From NCBI GenBank assembly GCA_011503125.2, contig WWBZ02000051.1:1550001-1614000 (forward strand): 64,000 nucleotides of DNA. Direction: 5' to 3'. The stretch's first letter is position 1. Each line of letters starts with the position of its first letter. A program made the translations under genes and the position numbers. The stretch comes from Botryosphaeria dothidea. Taxonomy: Eukaryota > Ascomycota > Dothideomycetes > Botryosphaeriales > Botryosphaeriaceae. The notes beneath the pieces were generated by a model. The model was not told the DNA's origin. It made no database searches and saw only the letters and a list, made by a program, of their open reading frames with translations. Below are positions 36,329-47,250 of the stretch, one piece after another.

Positions 36329-37372
36329 TACGGAGCTTCGAAAAGTTGGACGTGATGGTGATGTTTGCGAAGTATTCGGGCGCTACTGAATGGAGTCACG
36401 GCGGATATGTCGCTGTGGGTGTGAAGGAACCCTCCGGAAGTGTTTAAATACGCCTCTGGACGGATGCTCTTCTTTCCCAGGTGTCTTGTGATGGTTGCGC
36501 ACCGATTAACGCTTGGGGCTGTTGCTTTCTCTGTGATTCTTTTTTTTCCTGTTCTTTTGTTGGCCACAGCGTCAGGCCTGACTACGATACCATTTCCTTA
36601 CGTTGGATTCCTTTTACCCCGGCGCATTTTGGCGTTCAAATATCTGATTCCAGATTTCCTTTCCATTCTCCTACTGAGGGCACATCGCCCAGACCGTCCT
36701 TATAATGCAGCATTTTCTTAGCTTGTACACTGTCAGCGACTGCGCCAGCCGGCCATGCTTTTGTTTGCGTCTCGTTTGTCCCAGGAGGACTTTGACGGCT
36801 TCGTTGTTTCTGGGTGGTTAGAGCGGATGTGTAGCGCTTTCTTACTACGGGTGGATATCTGGCAGTGGCTCTCGGTAGCTAGATAAGCATAAAATTCGAG
36901 GTTTCATACTATCTTCGCAGAAGTCAAAAAGACAAATGAACAAAATTAAGAGTGTTCGAGGTGCAAAGGCTATGGTGCCGCTCGTTGGCGGGCAGGCCAT
37001 CACTGTGGAAACCAACGCGACCCCGGCTGCAGGTGCGGGCAAGGGTCGAGCAACGCGCGACGACACGCCCACGTCGTCCGCAAACCCACGCGACGCCGCT
37101 CAAGCACGCTCCCGCAGCTGCTACCCGCCCGCGACACCCTTTCACGACTTACGGCCTCCGGTGCTTGTTTAATAGACCATTGATATTCCTTCGCCTTCCT
37201 GCAGACCGCCGACGAGTCCCGCCGCCCGCCAATTTCCTGCGTTTCAGCGTGTCACCCTCCGCTCCTAACAGCGCGCCTCTGTCGCTATGGCGCACCCCGA
37301 CAGCGTGCGCAAAATCTCCGCGACCTCACCCGCACCACTGTAACGTCTAACCGGAGCTCACAGGACGTCTCC
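36329..37372. other. Intergenic: veA 3' region and downstream promoter
   Basis: veA 3' UTR followed by the promoter and leader of the next plus-strand gene. The region 37.0-37.35 kb is CT/GC-rich and contains short open frames without domain content. No gene supported. Confidence 0.55.
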
Positions 37373-39532
37373 ATGGACGGCCCTCACCCGTCTGCCGCGC
37401 CCGCCCGTCGTCGCCCGTCCATCGCCGACGGCCTGCAGCTTCCTTCGACCAACATGCACAACACCACTTCTAGCGACGAAATGCCCGACCAAGGCTCAAG
37501 GAAGCGTCGCCATAAGTCGCATGACATGGAAATAGAGCAGCGGCCGCGCAGCGAGGTGGATGACGCCTCTTACTCTTCAAAGCGTCGCCGCTCTGCAAAT
37601 TGGCCGTTGACCGACGAGCAGTCCTTCTCTCCTGACGCCTCGCAGCGCAGCCGCCGCAGTAAAGGCTCGCACAACCGTCGCCAGGTCTCATCGCCTGGCC
37701 GCCTCTCCAGGTTCCAGGAGGCCAGCATGCACGACCGCGCCAGTCCCCAGCCTCCCAGTGTCTTTACCCGCATCTTCCCTACCCGTGGTATTGCTCCCAT
37801 TGACCAGTTGATGGAGGACTACCATGCCGCCAATGACGTTGTTCCGACCTATAATCGCTCCATTTCCAGGGGCCCTTCGCACCATCCAAACCAGTCGGTG
37901 ACGAGCGCGGGGACTGTCGGCACCAGTAGCACAGCCAACACCAGGGAGTCGGGCATCTTCCGTTTCGGACGCTCTATTGCTTCGACTTTCAACCCGGTCA
38001 ATATTTGGCAAAAGATGCAGCAGAAATGGGGCGAGGCGCGTCAGGAACTAATCGAAGAGGCACTCGACGAGCAGGCGCGCCAGCTCAGAGAGAGGGCACT
38101 GAAGGCCGATGAGGTTTACGCGCACTTGAAGAAAACTGGCCAGCTGGGCACTCAAGGCACTCATGGCATCCCAAACGGAACCACAATCTTCACGCCGGGA
38201 TACACCGCACCGGTAGACGGACAAACCACCCAGAGAGACTCGGGGATCGCCGGTATTGAGCCAGACTACTCGCGCCCCTACGAACAGAAAGATGCGGCCA
38301 AGAGCGCCGTCAACGTCTCATCTCCGCCGGGACGCAAGTCCGCTCTGCATTTTAGAACTCCTTCATTCGCTAATCTGAAGAAGGCGCGGTCTGAGGCTCA
38401 ATTAGCTAAGCGGGCACCCCCCTCGTCTCCCACAGCAGAGGTGAGCGATGCTCAGACTCCACACGCGCTTCGAAGAATATCTTCCAAGAAGGACCTCCAG
38501 AAGCAACTTAAGCTTCACAAGCGCGTCAGTGATTTGGAGGCAAAGCTCCAGGATGCTCGCCGTGAGCTGTACGATTGCTTGGGAGATACTCCTCCGGTTC
38601 CCGCGTTTCCTGCTCATCTGGCTGCTTCGCTGAACAGCAACAAACCTCGCATTCCGACGCCTCTCCGCAAGAAGGCTTCTAAAACGGGTGGCACAATGCC
38701 TACCTTACCATCCGAACGCCTTCTTTTCCCTGAGCACGCGGACAACCGTGAGGATCCTCCCACGCCTTTAGACCCGGCAGCTTCTCAAACGGATAACGTG
38801 CAGGACCAAGAAGGCGCTGCGTTGGAACCCGAGCCTCCCACCCCAACCGCCACAAATGACATCTGGATCGTAGATATCGAACCAGCCAAACCTAAGAAGA
38901 ACAAGGTGACCAAGCCAGCGCCTGTTAAGAAGAGGAAAAGCGGCGACGAGGAGGACTTGACCTTCAAGCCGGGTGCCGATGATAATGATGATGCTGAGGG
39001 GGAAGAAGCGGCCCAGGATCCTCCCAAGAAGAAGCGCGGCAGGCCTAAGAAGAGCCCAGCTCCCGAGGGAAAGCTCACGAAGAAGCAGCCTGTCAAACAG
39101 AAGGACACATCTGAGAAGACGGAAAATCGAGCACAGACGAGGGCTAAAAGTACGGAGGTCACTGAGACCGCGATCAAGGTGGTGGAGAATCACCCCGTCG
39201 TGCATACTAGCATCGACGAGGCGATCGAGTCCATGACCGAGGAAGATGTGACGACTGCCAAAGTGCTGTTGAGGGACAGCTCTCCGAGTAGGCCATCTGC
39301 TCTTGCCACACCTTCTCACCCCGCCATGCGCCGTGGTACACGCTCCGCCTCACCTGGTCAGCGACGTAGGAACGAACAACCTGAGGAGAGGAGCGTTAGC
39401 GTGGCACCAAATGGCAAGTCAGTACCGCCGATGCCCTCCGTTCCAGAAAACTTGAAGCTTCAGACCTCCAAGGCTGCTGTGACTGTCCAGCAGAGGAATG
39501 CTTCGTTCGAATGGCCGGATGATGTGTTTTGA
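37373..39532 (+). CDS. Uncharacterised nuclear protein with AT-hook and basic signals
   Basis: An intronless frame of 719 residues that I do not recognise by name. It is largely disordered and rich in Ser, Arg, Lys and Pro. Visible elements: a basic patch SRKRRHKSHD near residue 45 and SSKRRRS near 65, probable nuclear signals; a short ordered block around residues 190-245 (FRFGRSIASTFNPVNIWQKM, then a charged helix); a coiled coil at about 373-402 (KDLQKQLKLHKRVSDLEAKL); a Lys-rich segment with an AT-hook core, KKKRGRPKKSP, near 550, which binds the minor groove of AT-rich DNA; and a conserved-looking acidic-aromatic C-terminus FEWPDDVF. A DNA- or chromatin-associated role is inferred from these features. 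The first in-frame ATG is used as start. Confidence 0.75.
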   Translation: MDGPHPSAAPARRRPSIADGLQLPSTNMHNTTSSDEMPDQGSRKRRHKSHDMEIEQRPRSEVDDASYSSKRRRSANWPLTDEQSFSPDASQRSRRSKGSHNRRQVSSPGRLSRFQEASMHDRASPQPPSVFTRIFPTRGIAPIDQLMEDYHAANDVVPTYNRSISRGPSHHPNQSVTSAGTVGTSSTANTRESGIFRFGRSIASTFNPVNIWQKMQQKWGEARQELIEEALDEQARQLRERALKADEVYAHLKKTGQLGTQGTHGIPNGTTIFTPGYTAPVDGQTTQRDSGIAGIEPDYSRPYEQKDAAKSAVNVSSPPGRKSALHFRTPSFANLKKARSEAQLAKRAPPSSPTAEVSDAQTPHALRRISSKKDLQKQLKLHKRVSDLEAKLQDARRELYDCLGDTPPVPAFPAHLAASLNSNKPRIPTPLRKKASKTGGTMPTLPSERLLFPEHADNREDPPTPLDPAASQTDNVQDQEGAALEPEPPTPTATNDIWIVDIEPAKPKKNKVTKPAPVKKRKSGDEEDLTFKPGADDNDDAEGEEAAQDPPKKKRGRPKKSPAPEGKLTKKQPVKQKDTSEKTENRAQTRAKSTEVTETAIKVVENHPVVHTSIDEAIESMTEEDVTTAKVLLRDSSPSRPSALATPSHPAMRRGTRSASPGQRRRNEQPEERSVSVAPNGKSVPPMPSVPENLKLQTSKAAVTVQQRNASFEWPDDVF

Positions 39533-41679
39533 TGGATGGACGACAACCCTCATTACCCCTTCGGCTAGCCTACACTGGCTTGTTTTTTCTCATATTGGTA
39601 CATTGACGGATGAACGACTTGGCGTTTTGCTAGGTTAATCGCGCTCCCTCTGATGCCGTAATTGTACAAACGGCTGGCTAGCTCACAAAAGGCATTGCGA
39701 CGGCGCGCTCTCCCTTAATCAACATTTCAGTATCGAATTGGCTCTATATTACCTAGCAGCGTGCCAGGAGCACCGCCTCTCCCTTTTCTACGATCATTGA
39801 CCCTTTGCTTAGTCTCTTGCTGATCGCGGGTTTTTTGCTTCCCCATCCCCTCTTTTTTTATGGCTGATTTTCTATCTTTCTCGGAGATGGTTCGTTTACT
39901 ATTTCATTGGAAGCGGATCTAGTTCCGTTGTACCTACTCTTCTTCTAGGTACATACGGTAAAGTAGTCGTGATGGAAAGAAAGCGCGAAATTTGCTGTGC
40001 TATGGCATGCAGGCAGATTCATTATGAGTAATGATCGATACCTTTTCTGCATAACGTTGTTTTCCTGTCTGCAACCGTGTTGATATCTTCCATGTAATAT
40101 TTGCTTCAGCGACCTCAAAGGGTCCACAGAATAAAAGGAATTGGCACACGGAACAGGTGGAATAAGGTTCCATTGGAAAGCTCCAATATCCTCCAGACCC
40201 TTTACCGCTTGATTAGCAAACACGACTACCGATGAACGTTGTGCCGTCCTGTCCACTCGCCTCGTTCTACTTGGCCGGCTCGTTTCGAGGCTATCCTGCT
40301 CTTCCGGACCGGCGATATCGATGCATTGGCGATCATGAGCCTGCTCCACTTACCGTTCCCCCCGAGCGAAGTGGAAAGAGAGGAAGAAACAAGAAACAAA
40401 TCAAAAACAACGATCGTTTTGGAGCAGCCCGGACAGAACCATTCCCTCGGGACCGGGGCATTCAAAAATCACTTGGCCCGACCGTATTCTGAGGCGAGAG
40501 AGGGGAGGCATATCGCGACCCCTCCTCCGGGCCAATCTCGCTTGCTTTCCCTCATCAGAGAAAACCGTTGAAGATGTTCTCCACTTGGGCAGCACTGCTG
40601 TGCCTCTCTGTTTCCTATTTCGATTTTGGCGTTTTCTTGTCGCTGCGGCCCAAAACATCTTGCGGTCCCTTCAGAGGAATGAGGGAGTCATGTCGGAATT
40701 ATGCGGAGTTCTGGAGTCGTGGCTGAAAAGGGTAAAAATTAGCCAAATAACGATCACGTCCGGATGATCGACGCGCTTGCTGCAAGACCCAAGAGCAAGA
40801 CAAAACGAACAGAAAAGAAGTCTGGATTGATCTAGGCTGGTGATCTGTGCGAGAGATGACGAACGCTGATCTTGGTTTATGAGAGGTGAACGGGGATTGC
40901 TGTCTATGACAGCGGCCTCAGATGGCCAAACGTAGTCTTGATTTCGAAGTTCATCAAAGATAATCCACACTCTTGTAGCTACATACATTTCGACACGCTT
41001 CGTAATCTCTCGCACATCTCTCGGCGAAGATATTTGCCCGTGTTAGAGCATGTAAGAAGTGCTGCAGAATATTTATGATGACTTGAGTCCTCATACTCTA
41101 TGCCATACCCATCGCACTTAAACCAAACTTTCAGCCTCTCCTCAGGCCCTGGCATACGTTCACCAGCCACTATTTGTTATCGTAGCAAAAGCTTCTGTCA
41201 CGTCGAAGTAAAAACATTCATAGCTTCGCTGGCAAAACGCAGCGAACGGGGGTATCTCTGTCTCTGTACCGTGGTCCAGAAGTCGCCTGCAAAGCCGAAC
41301 AACCAAGACGAGAGAAAGTCATACGAAGGAAGTTCGGTAGAGGTCTTACCAGCTACCTTCGTGCTGGAAGTTGAAGACACCATCCGGACGAATGTGTGAA
41401 ATAGGCTGCAGTTGTTCCCGAAAGATAGCCTCAGATCCTCACCGGCTTGCTTCGCCGCAGAATCTCTGTACAAAAGAAAGAGTAAGGAAGAAAAGAGTCG
41501 CTCTTTACCGCTTTTTCGCATTGGCCCCAATCCCAAAACGAGAATGAAACACTCCGATAGATGCAAATGGGGCTTAAAGCCACCCGCTGGAAAATCCGTA
41601 ATCCATGAAAACGCCGGATGCCATGCAAGTAATCGTTGATTAGAGCAGAGTGGTACAGCCACGCTGCAGAGAAAGAATC
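39533..41679. other. Convergent intergenic gap of 2.1 kb
   Basis: Between the 3' ends of the AT-hook gene and RPC82. A longer than usual gap for this segment. Open frames on both strands near 40.2-40.6 kb and 41.1-41.7 kb overlap and show no domains, and I found no tRNA or repeat. It probably holds UTRs, perhaps non-coding transcripts. Confidence 0.5.
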
Positions 41680-43797
41680 TCAGCTGTCGTTCCAAGACGA
41701 CTTCGGAATGGGAGGCATCCTGAAATCTCGAAGAATGGCAACAAGGTCATCTTGCCTGCCGAGTTGGACCAGGAGCTTTTCTTCGGTCTCCCTCCACGTC
41801 CTGAGTGCTCTTTTCTCCGTTTCGGTCAAAAAGCGGTCTTCGTTGCCAATGACATCCGAACGTTCTGCCTTGTCGATGACTGATTGCACCTTTGCCCGCT
41901 CCACCTTGATCCGCTGCAGGATACGAGCCATGGCCTTGTAAGTGTCCGTCAAGACCAGCTGCCGAGTTTTATCCTGGTCGAAGAACCAAAAGTACATAGT
42001 CCTGCTCGGAGCGCGCGTATTATCCTTTGGAACTTCTTGCGTATCGACAAAACCGGCTTCTTGCATGGCAGTCAAGGCAGCTCGAATCTCCTTGGTGCGC
42101 ATGAGACCTGCTGTAGAAACCTGCTTCTCATCGAGCTTCCCCCTAGCATGCAGGATGCGGATGATCCTTGCAGCAAGCGGACCCCAGCGCGCGAGGACCG
42201 TAGCCTCAAGTTCATGTTGGATCAGGGAATATGTAAGTGGACGAAAGTCAACCTTGTATTCACCGCCGCCGCGTGAGCCAACCCAACGCACGAAACGCCG
42301 AGGATCTTCAAAAAGAAGAGAGCAATGCTGCTTGACCCAATGCAAGCGGCCAGCTGAAGTAGTGGACCCAACCCCATTGGACTGTGAATTTCCATTTGTG
42401 GTGGAATCGTTATCCTCCTCATCAATGTTGTGATCAACGCCGTTCGTATGACTCTCTGAGGAGCCAAAAGCAGCAGCCAGGTCAAGATTTGGATCTATCA
42501 GCTCTAAGACTTCTCTGGCGGTCACAGAAGGCAACTGGTCAGTCTCATCATCTTCCGTGGGCGCTTGATCGAAGGGGTCATTGCAACGGTGGACTTTCTT
42601 CTCCATTTGGCGCAGAAGGGCCAGGTACACCTTCGAGGTAGTCTCTCCGAGAAATCGGTTGGCGTAGTCAACAAGTTGTTCTGTTCGAAGCGCAACTGTA
42701 CACTTATCCTGACTGACTGAAACAATAAGATCATCCTGCATTCGTTAGTCACAAAGATTCCTCGCTTCAAGTGCGACGAAAACGTACGTCCAAGGGATTG
42801 ACGTCCTCAGCAGCCACGGCATTAGAACCATTCGGCAGCCTGGCATTTATCTTGATGCGTTTCCGGGCTTGTGGGTTATTGTCTTCTCTTCCACGTTTCA
42901 TACCCGCAGAAACTCCATTTGATTGGTTTTCTTCTTCGTCGTCGTCGTCGTTGTCGTCCCTCCATCGTTTGAGCAACTTTTTAACCTCCACTTCCATCTC
43001 CAATATCTGCTTGCCTTTGACCTGGCCACCGAACAGAGTATGCTTTACTATACGCTCGGCTTCGTTTCGAAGGTCGGAGGTTGGGTGAAAGTGGCGGCGG
43101 CGCACTGGGATGATGAAACCCGCATCGAGAAGCTGGCGAAGAATCCGGTAGAGGTCTTCGAGTGATTTGACGTGGTTGTGATTCTTTTCGGCCCCCGCAT
43201 CTGCGTCATCTCCGTTTACAATGCCATTTCCGTTGACATGCAGGGATGTCGAGTCCACGGCGCCGGTCTTGGAAGAGACTCCGTAAGCGTCTGCCAAGTC
43301 GCTCACTTTGGCATGTCCAAGTAGCAGCAGGTTTGACACCAGGCCGCCGGCAGGCTCTCCAAACCTATCCTCAACCATTTTCACGATCTTTCCGGCACGA
43401 ACCAAGGCGTAGGCATGGTCCCAGTGAGACTCGTAGTAGATTTCATCCTCGGTGGTATAGTGCAGTACAAGGCCCTGCTGGATGAGAACGGCAAGGCCGT
43501 GCTTAATGTCGCGTGCGCTCAAGTCGGAGTATTTTACAACGCCGCGAATCGTAAGGCGGCCGAGCTTCGCGAGGATGGAGAATACTCGCTGAATAGCAGG
43601 TCAGTGAGCAGGGCGAAAAGACAAGGATTGCGACGATTGCGGGGGCATGAAGACGGCGTGCCTGGAAGCACATACAGAAGAGAGCTCGCCATATAGGTCG
43701 TCGACCAAAAGGGTGCAGAGTTCGGAGATGTGCTGCGCAAAGCATTAGCATCGCGGGTTGGTGCAGTTCGCGCAGAAGTGCAATGTACTTCGGCCAT
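41680..43797 (-). CDS. rpc82: RNA polymerase III subunit RPC82/RPC3
   Basis: Four exons: 43797-43789, 43732-43676, 43588-42788, 42735-41680, closing at 640 residues, normal for the family. The first coding exon is only nine bases (Met-Ala-Glu) and joins to HISELCTLLVDDLYGELSS, then RVFSILAKLGRLTIRGVVKY; this reconstructs the first winged helix of Rpc82. Further support comes from DIKHGLAVLIQQGLVLHY, the mid-region KINARLPNGSNAVAAEDVNP, and the C-terminal winged helices and helical end (KTRQLVLTDTYKAMARILQ and the charged coil after it). Rpc82 belongs to the Rpc82-Rpc34-Rpc31 subcomplex that recruits Pol III to TFIIIB and opens the promoter. An acidic DDDDDEEE stretch sits near residue 225. 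All introns are GT-AG. Confidence 0.94.
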
Positions 43798-44673
43798 GAT
43801 TGTGTTCTAGAGACTCTCACTTCTCTAGAATTGACAGCAGTGCTACCGGCGAGAGTGCATGGGTGCGCGATGTGGTGCGAGTGAAGCGCGGAAGGAAGAA
43901 GTGCAGAAGGCAGAGCGGGTTGAGCAGTGGTTGCGCGGCGGAATCTTTGCAAGCTCTCGCTTAGTTATTCTTCGGCCTGTCGCGGGGTTCTTCGCCGAGT
44001 AAGTCGTTGCCGCACGTAATAGTTTGGACCATGTGTTAAATGCCCACTCACCCGGTACCACAACGCTGGCCAGTATAACAATCCTACAGAGATCAAGAAA
44101 ATCTGCTCAAAGGCTATGGGCGGAGTATCTTGAAATATCACCGAGATGTGCCGTCTCTAGACTATCTTCTGGATAAATATTGACGGTCGTGACTATCCGG
44201 CGATGAATCACAACTCTCTGACGCATACATACTCAGGCACGCCCACGAGGACTAACGTAAGCAGGAAGAAATGGTCAAGGGGAAACAATGGCAGGGCAAG
44301 GATTCCAGGCAGCGGCGCAATAGCGCGACGATCCTGTAGCCATGTCTGGCTATCTGCCGGTCAACAAAAGTTACCAAATAGATTGCCAAACGAACTCACT
44401 TTAGTCTTCGAATTGCGCCTCAGGATCAGAGCAAAGTCTAGCAATCCGCAGTGCTCGGGAGCATTTCGTCTATGCTTGATGTCAGCGCGCAAAGCGGGCA
44501 GATCCGGGTGATGAGCGCACTGCGAGGCTCGAATCCGCGACAGCCAATCAATGCGCTCGACCGTCAGCAACTGCAACTTCGTCGGCCGTCCGTCAACATC
44601 AGCAAAACCACCTCCATCACCCATTGCTCCCACCCGCCCCGTCCTCCGTCGTCCGACGCCGCTCCTCGCAACA
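43798..44673. other. Divergent promoter region (RPC82 / QCR2)
   Basis: Carries both promoters. A CCAATCA motif near QCR2 is listed separately. A tRNA-like TTCGA segment near 44.53 kb does not form paired arms. No gene supported. Confidence 0.55.
44544..44550 (+). promoter_or_regulatory. CCAAT-box candidate upstream of QCR2
   Basis: CCAATCA about 125 nt upstream of the QCR2 start codon, in the orientation of the gene. Same motif and similar distance as in front of the complex I gene in this window. Confidence 0.4.
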
Positions 44674-46228
44674 ATGCTGTCGCGCCAGTCTGTCGGACGC
44701 CACGCCCAGCGTGCTCTGCGCCGCCAATGCGTTCAGCCCGCCAACCGCCGCGGTCTCGCAGCTCCCGCCTCAGGCTCTTTCCAGTACCAGACGGGCGACG
44801 CTTCCGGCGTCAAGTTCGCCAGCCGTGACCTCCCCGGCCCCACCACCACTCTGGCCCTCGTCTCCAAGGCTGGTACCAGGTACCAGCCGCTCCCTGGTCT
44901 GACCGAGGCCCTGGAGAAGTTCGCCTTCAAGGTGCGCTGAAGATCGCTGCCGCTCGCCCGCCATCTGAAGCCCAGCGCTGACATCTCAATTCGCGACCCA
45001 GAACACGAACCGCAGGTCTGCCCTCCGCATCGTCCGCGAATCCGAATTGCTCGGCGCTGAGCTCCTGCCCTACCACTCTCGCGAGAACCTCGTCCTCGCT
45101 ACCAAGTTCCTCCGCGATGACCTGCCCTACTTCGCCGAGCTGCTTGCCGAGGTCGCGACCCAGACCAAGTTTGCCCGTATGTGCCATTGGGCTTGATAAC
45201 AGAGAACATATGCTGATAGGATTCATAAGCGCACGTTCTCCACGAAGAGGTTATCCCGCTCATCCACCTCGCCCACAAGAAGAGCCTCGCCAACACCAGC
45301 GAGCTTGCTCTGAACTCCGTTCACGGTCTCGCCTTCCACCGTGGCCTGGGCACCCCGCTCGTCCCCACCACCTCTGCCGCCTATAGCAAGTACCTCGAGC
45401 CCGAGACCGTCGCCGAGTTTGCCTCGCAGGCCTACGGCAAGGGCAACTTTGCCGTTGTCGCTAACGGCGCCGAGCACGGCGAGCTGACCAAGTGGGTCAA
45501 CGAGTTCTTCTCCGGCATCCCCTCGTCCGCGAAGGCTCTCGAGTCTTCCCAGACCAAGTACTATGGTGGTGAGGAGCGTATCGCCCACTCCGGCAAGAAC
45601 ACCATTGTCATCGCCTTCCCCGGCTCCAGCTCCTACACCGGTGGCTCCTACAAGCCTGAGATCGCCGTCCTTGGTTCCCTCCTCGGCGGTCAGTCCCAGG
45701 TCAAGTGGACCCCTGGCTTCTCTCTCCTCTCAAAGGCCGGCGAGAACTTCCCCGGCGCGAAGATCGACACCAAGAGCCTCATCTACTCCGATGCCGGCCT
45801 TCTTACCGTCACCGTCAGCGGTGCCGCCAAGGACGTCTCTAGTGCTGCCGCGGAGGCTGTCAAGACTCTGCAGGAGATCGCAGGTGGCAACATCAAGAGC
45901 GAGGACATCCAGAAGGCTAAGGCGCGTGCCAAGTACTTGGAACTTGAGCACGGCCAGAACATCTTCGGTAGCCTCGAATTGACCGGCGCTGGTCTTGCTC
46001 AGAGCGGCAAGCCCTACCAGCTTGACGAGACCGCCAAGGCCATTGATGGTGTTTCAGAGGAAGCCGTCAGGAAGGTTGGTTATTCACAAGATGAGATACG
46101 GAGAACTGCTGCTAACATAATATTTCTCTTAGGCCGCCAAGGACCTGCTCGAGTCTAAGGCATCCGTGTCGACCGTTGGAGATCTTTTCGCACTACCCTA
46201 TGCGGAGGAGCTGGGCCTGAGGGTGTAG
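44674..46228 (+). CDS. qcr2: Ubiquinol-cytochrome c reductase core protein 2 (complex III)
   Basis: Four exons: 44674-44931, 45002-45176, 45230-46074, 46133-46228, 457 residues. The leader MLSRQSVGRHAQRALRRQCV is basic and amphipathic, fitting mitochondrial import. The body is an inactive M16 peptidase fold: RDLPGPTTTLALVSKAGTRY, LRIVRESELLGAELLPYHSR, HVLHEEVIPLIHLAHKKSLA, and GGQSQVKWTPGFSLLSKAGE in the second half. The HxxEH zinc site of active processing peptidases is absent, as expected for core 2. It scaffolds the matrix side of the bc1 complex in the inner membrane. Introns are 53-70 nt GT-AG. Next downstream on the same strand is ATP15. Confidence 0.95.
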
Positions 46229-46566
46229 ATAGAGGAAACGGATGGGGTGGAAATTCGCAGCGGTTGTACCATTATCTAGAGAGTTGTATTTGTGGATACA
46301 AAGACCAATTTCATTTGTTGAATTTCATGGACTGGGCACGCTTTTCCACTACGAAGAGAGCCTTGAGTTTAAAAGACATAATTGCATATGCTTTCTGTTC
46401 GCAAACTGAGAATTGATGCGGGAAGAAGCGGAGGGGATGCCAAAGTCACGTGTACGAATGTTCCGGTCTAGCTCCGACGAAGTTCGGAGGGCTTCAACGT
46501 GCAAGCAAGCTCACGGCTGCCGTACATCAACCTCTCAAACCCCAATCAACCACCGTCGCACTCACA
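46229..46566. other. Intergenic between QCR2 and ATP15
   Basis: Short tandem gap carrying the QCR2 3' UTR and the ATP15 promoter and leader. A CCAATCA sits at 46542-46548, only about 19 nt before the ATP15 ATG, so it may lie in the leader rather than act as a promoter site. Confidence 0.55.
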
Positions 46567-46915
46567 ATGGCATTCGCTTGGAAAACCGCCGGTCTTACGT
46601 ATGCGCACCTCGACTGCAATCGCACCCGCGCGCGCTGACGATGGATGCTCCCCGCAGGTACAACCGCTACCTCACGATCGCCTCGCGCGTCGTCCGCCGC
46701 TCTCTCAAGGAGGAGCAGAGGCTAGCCGCTGCACGCCGCGGCGAGTCGGACCTCAGATTCGCCAAGTGGGAGGTGAGTGACAATGGCTGGGGAGGAGGGA
46801 GCTGCGTTTTTGGGGCTTTCGGGCTGACGGACGCACACAGAATGGCAAGCAGGGCGACAACAAGAGCCTGAACAGCGCCAACCAGGCCGCCACCGAGGCC
46901 GCCTCCAAGGAGTAA
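46567..46915 (+). CDS. atp15: Mitochondrial ATP synthase epsilon subunit
   Basis: Three exons, 46567-46598, 46658-46772 and 46841-46915, encode 73 residues. The sequence begins MAFAWKTAGLTYNRYLTIA, continues with ASRVVRRSLKEEQRLAAARR and RRGESDLRFAKWENGKQGDN, and ends in an Ala/Glu tail. This is the fungal Atp15 family, the small single-helix subunit that sits in the central stalk of F1 with gamma and delta. There is no separate cleaved leader, as in other fungi. Introns of 59 and 68 nt split the gene so that each exon is too short to stand out. It lies 338 nt downstream of QCR2 in the same orientation. Confidence 0.93.
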
Positions 46916-47250
46916 ATGCTGAGCTGGGCTGGCCAGAGATGATTGGAGGGCGGAGGAAGGCATGGAGATCATGGGTGCGAGGCTGCAACTAGCGCGGCCG
47001 ACTGGAGTGCATTTTGTATGATGGGGTTCAGGCAGTCGCAGTAGAGCGCGATCCTACAACAATCTCAATGACAACTTCCTCGCCGTGCCTCAGACGTGCC
47101 ACCACCACCCGCAAGACCGCGTGCGTGCCTAAACATGATACCCGGCGTCGACCACCAGGCGCCCGCTGATGCTGCCGACGCCGGTCTGACCCAAGGTTTG
47201 CCCTCGCCCAAGCTCTGCAACGCTCCCCGCAGCGCCCGCCAGCTTGCTAA
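46916..47250. other. Intergenic between ATP15 and MAK10
   Basis: ATP15 3' UTR and MAK10 promoter and leader. The strand is GC-rich near 47.1-47.25 kb. An in-frame stop lies directly before the chosen MAK10 ATG. No other gene supported. Confidence 0.5.

Noticed and set aside
44515..44565. TTCGA-containing segment near 44.5 kb resembling a minus-strand tRNA
   Set aside because: The flanking bases do not form a T stem and no anticodon arm follows.
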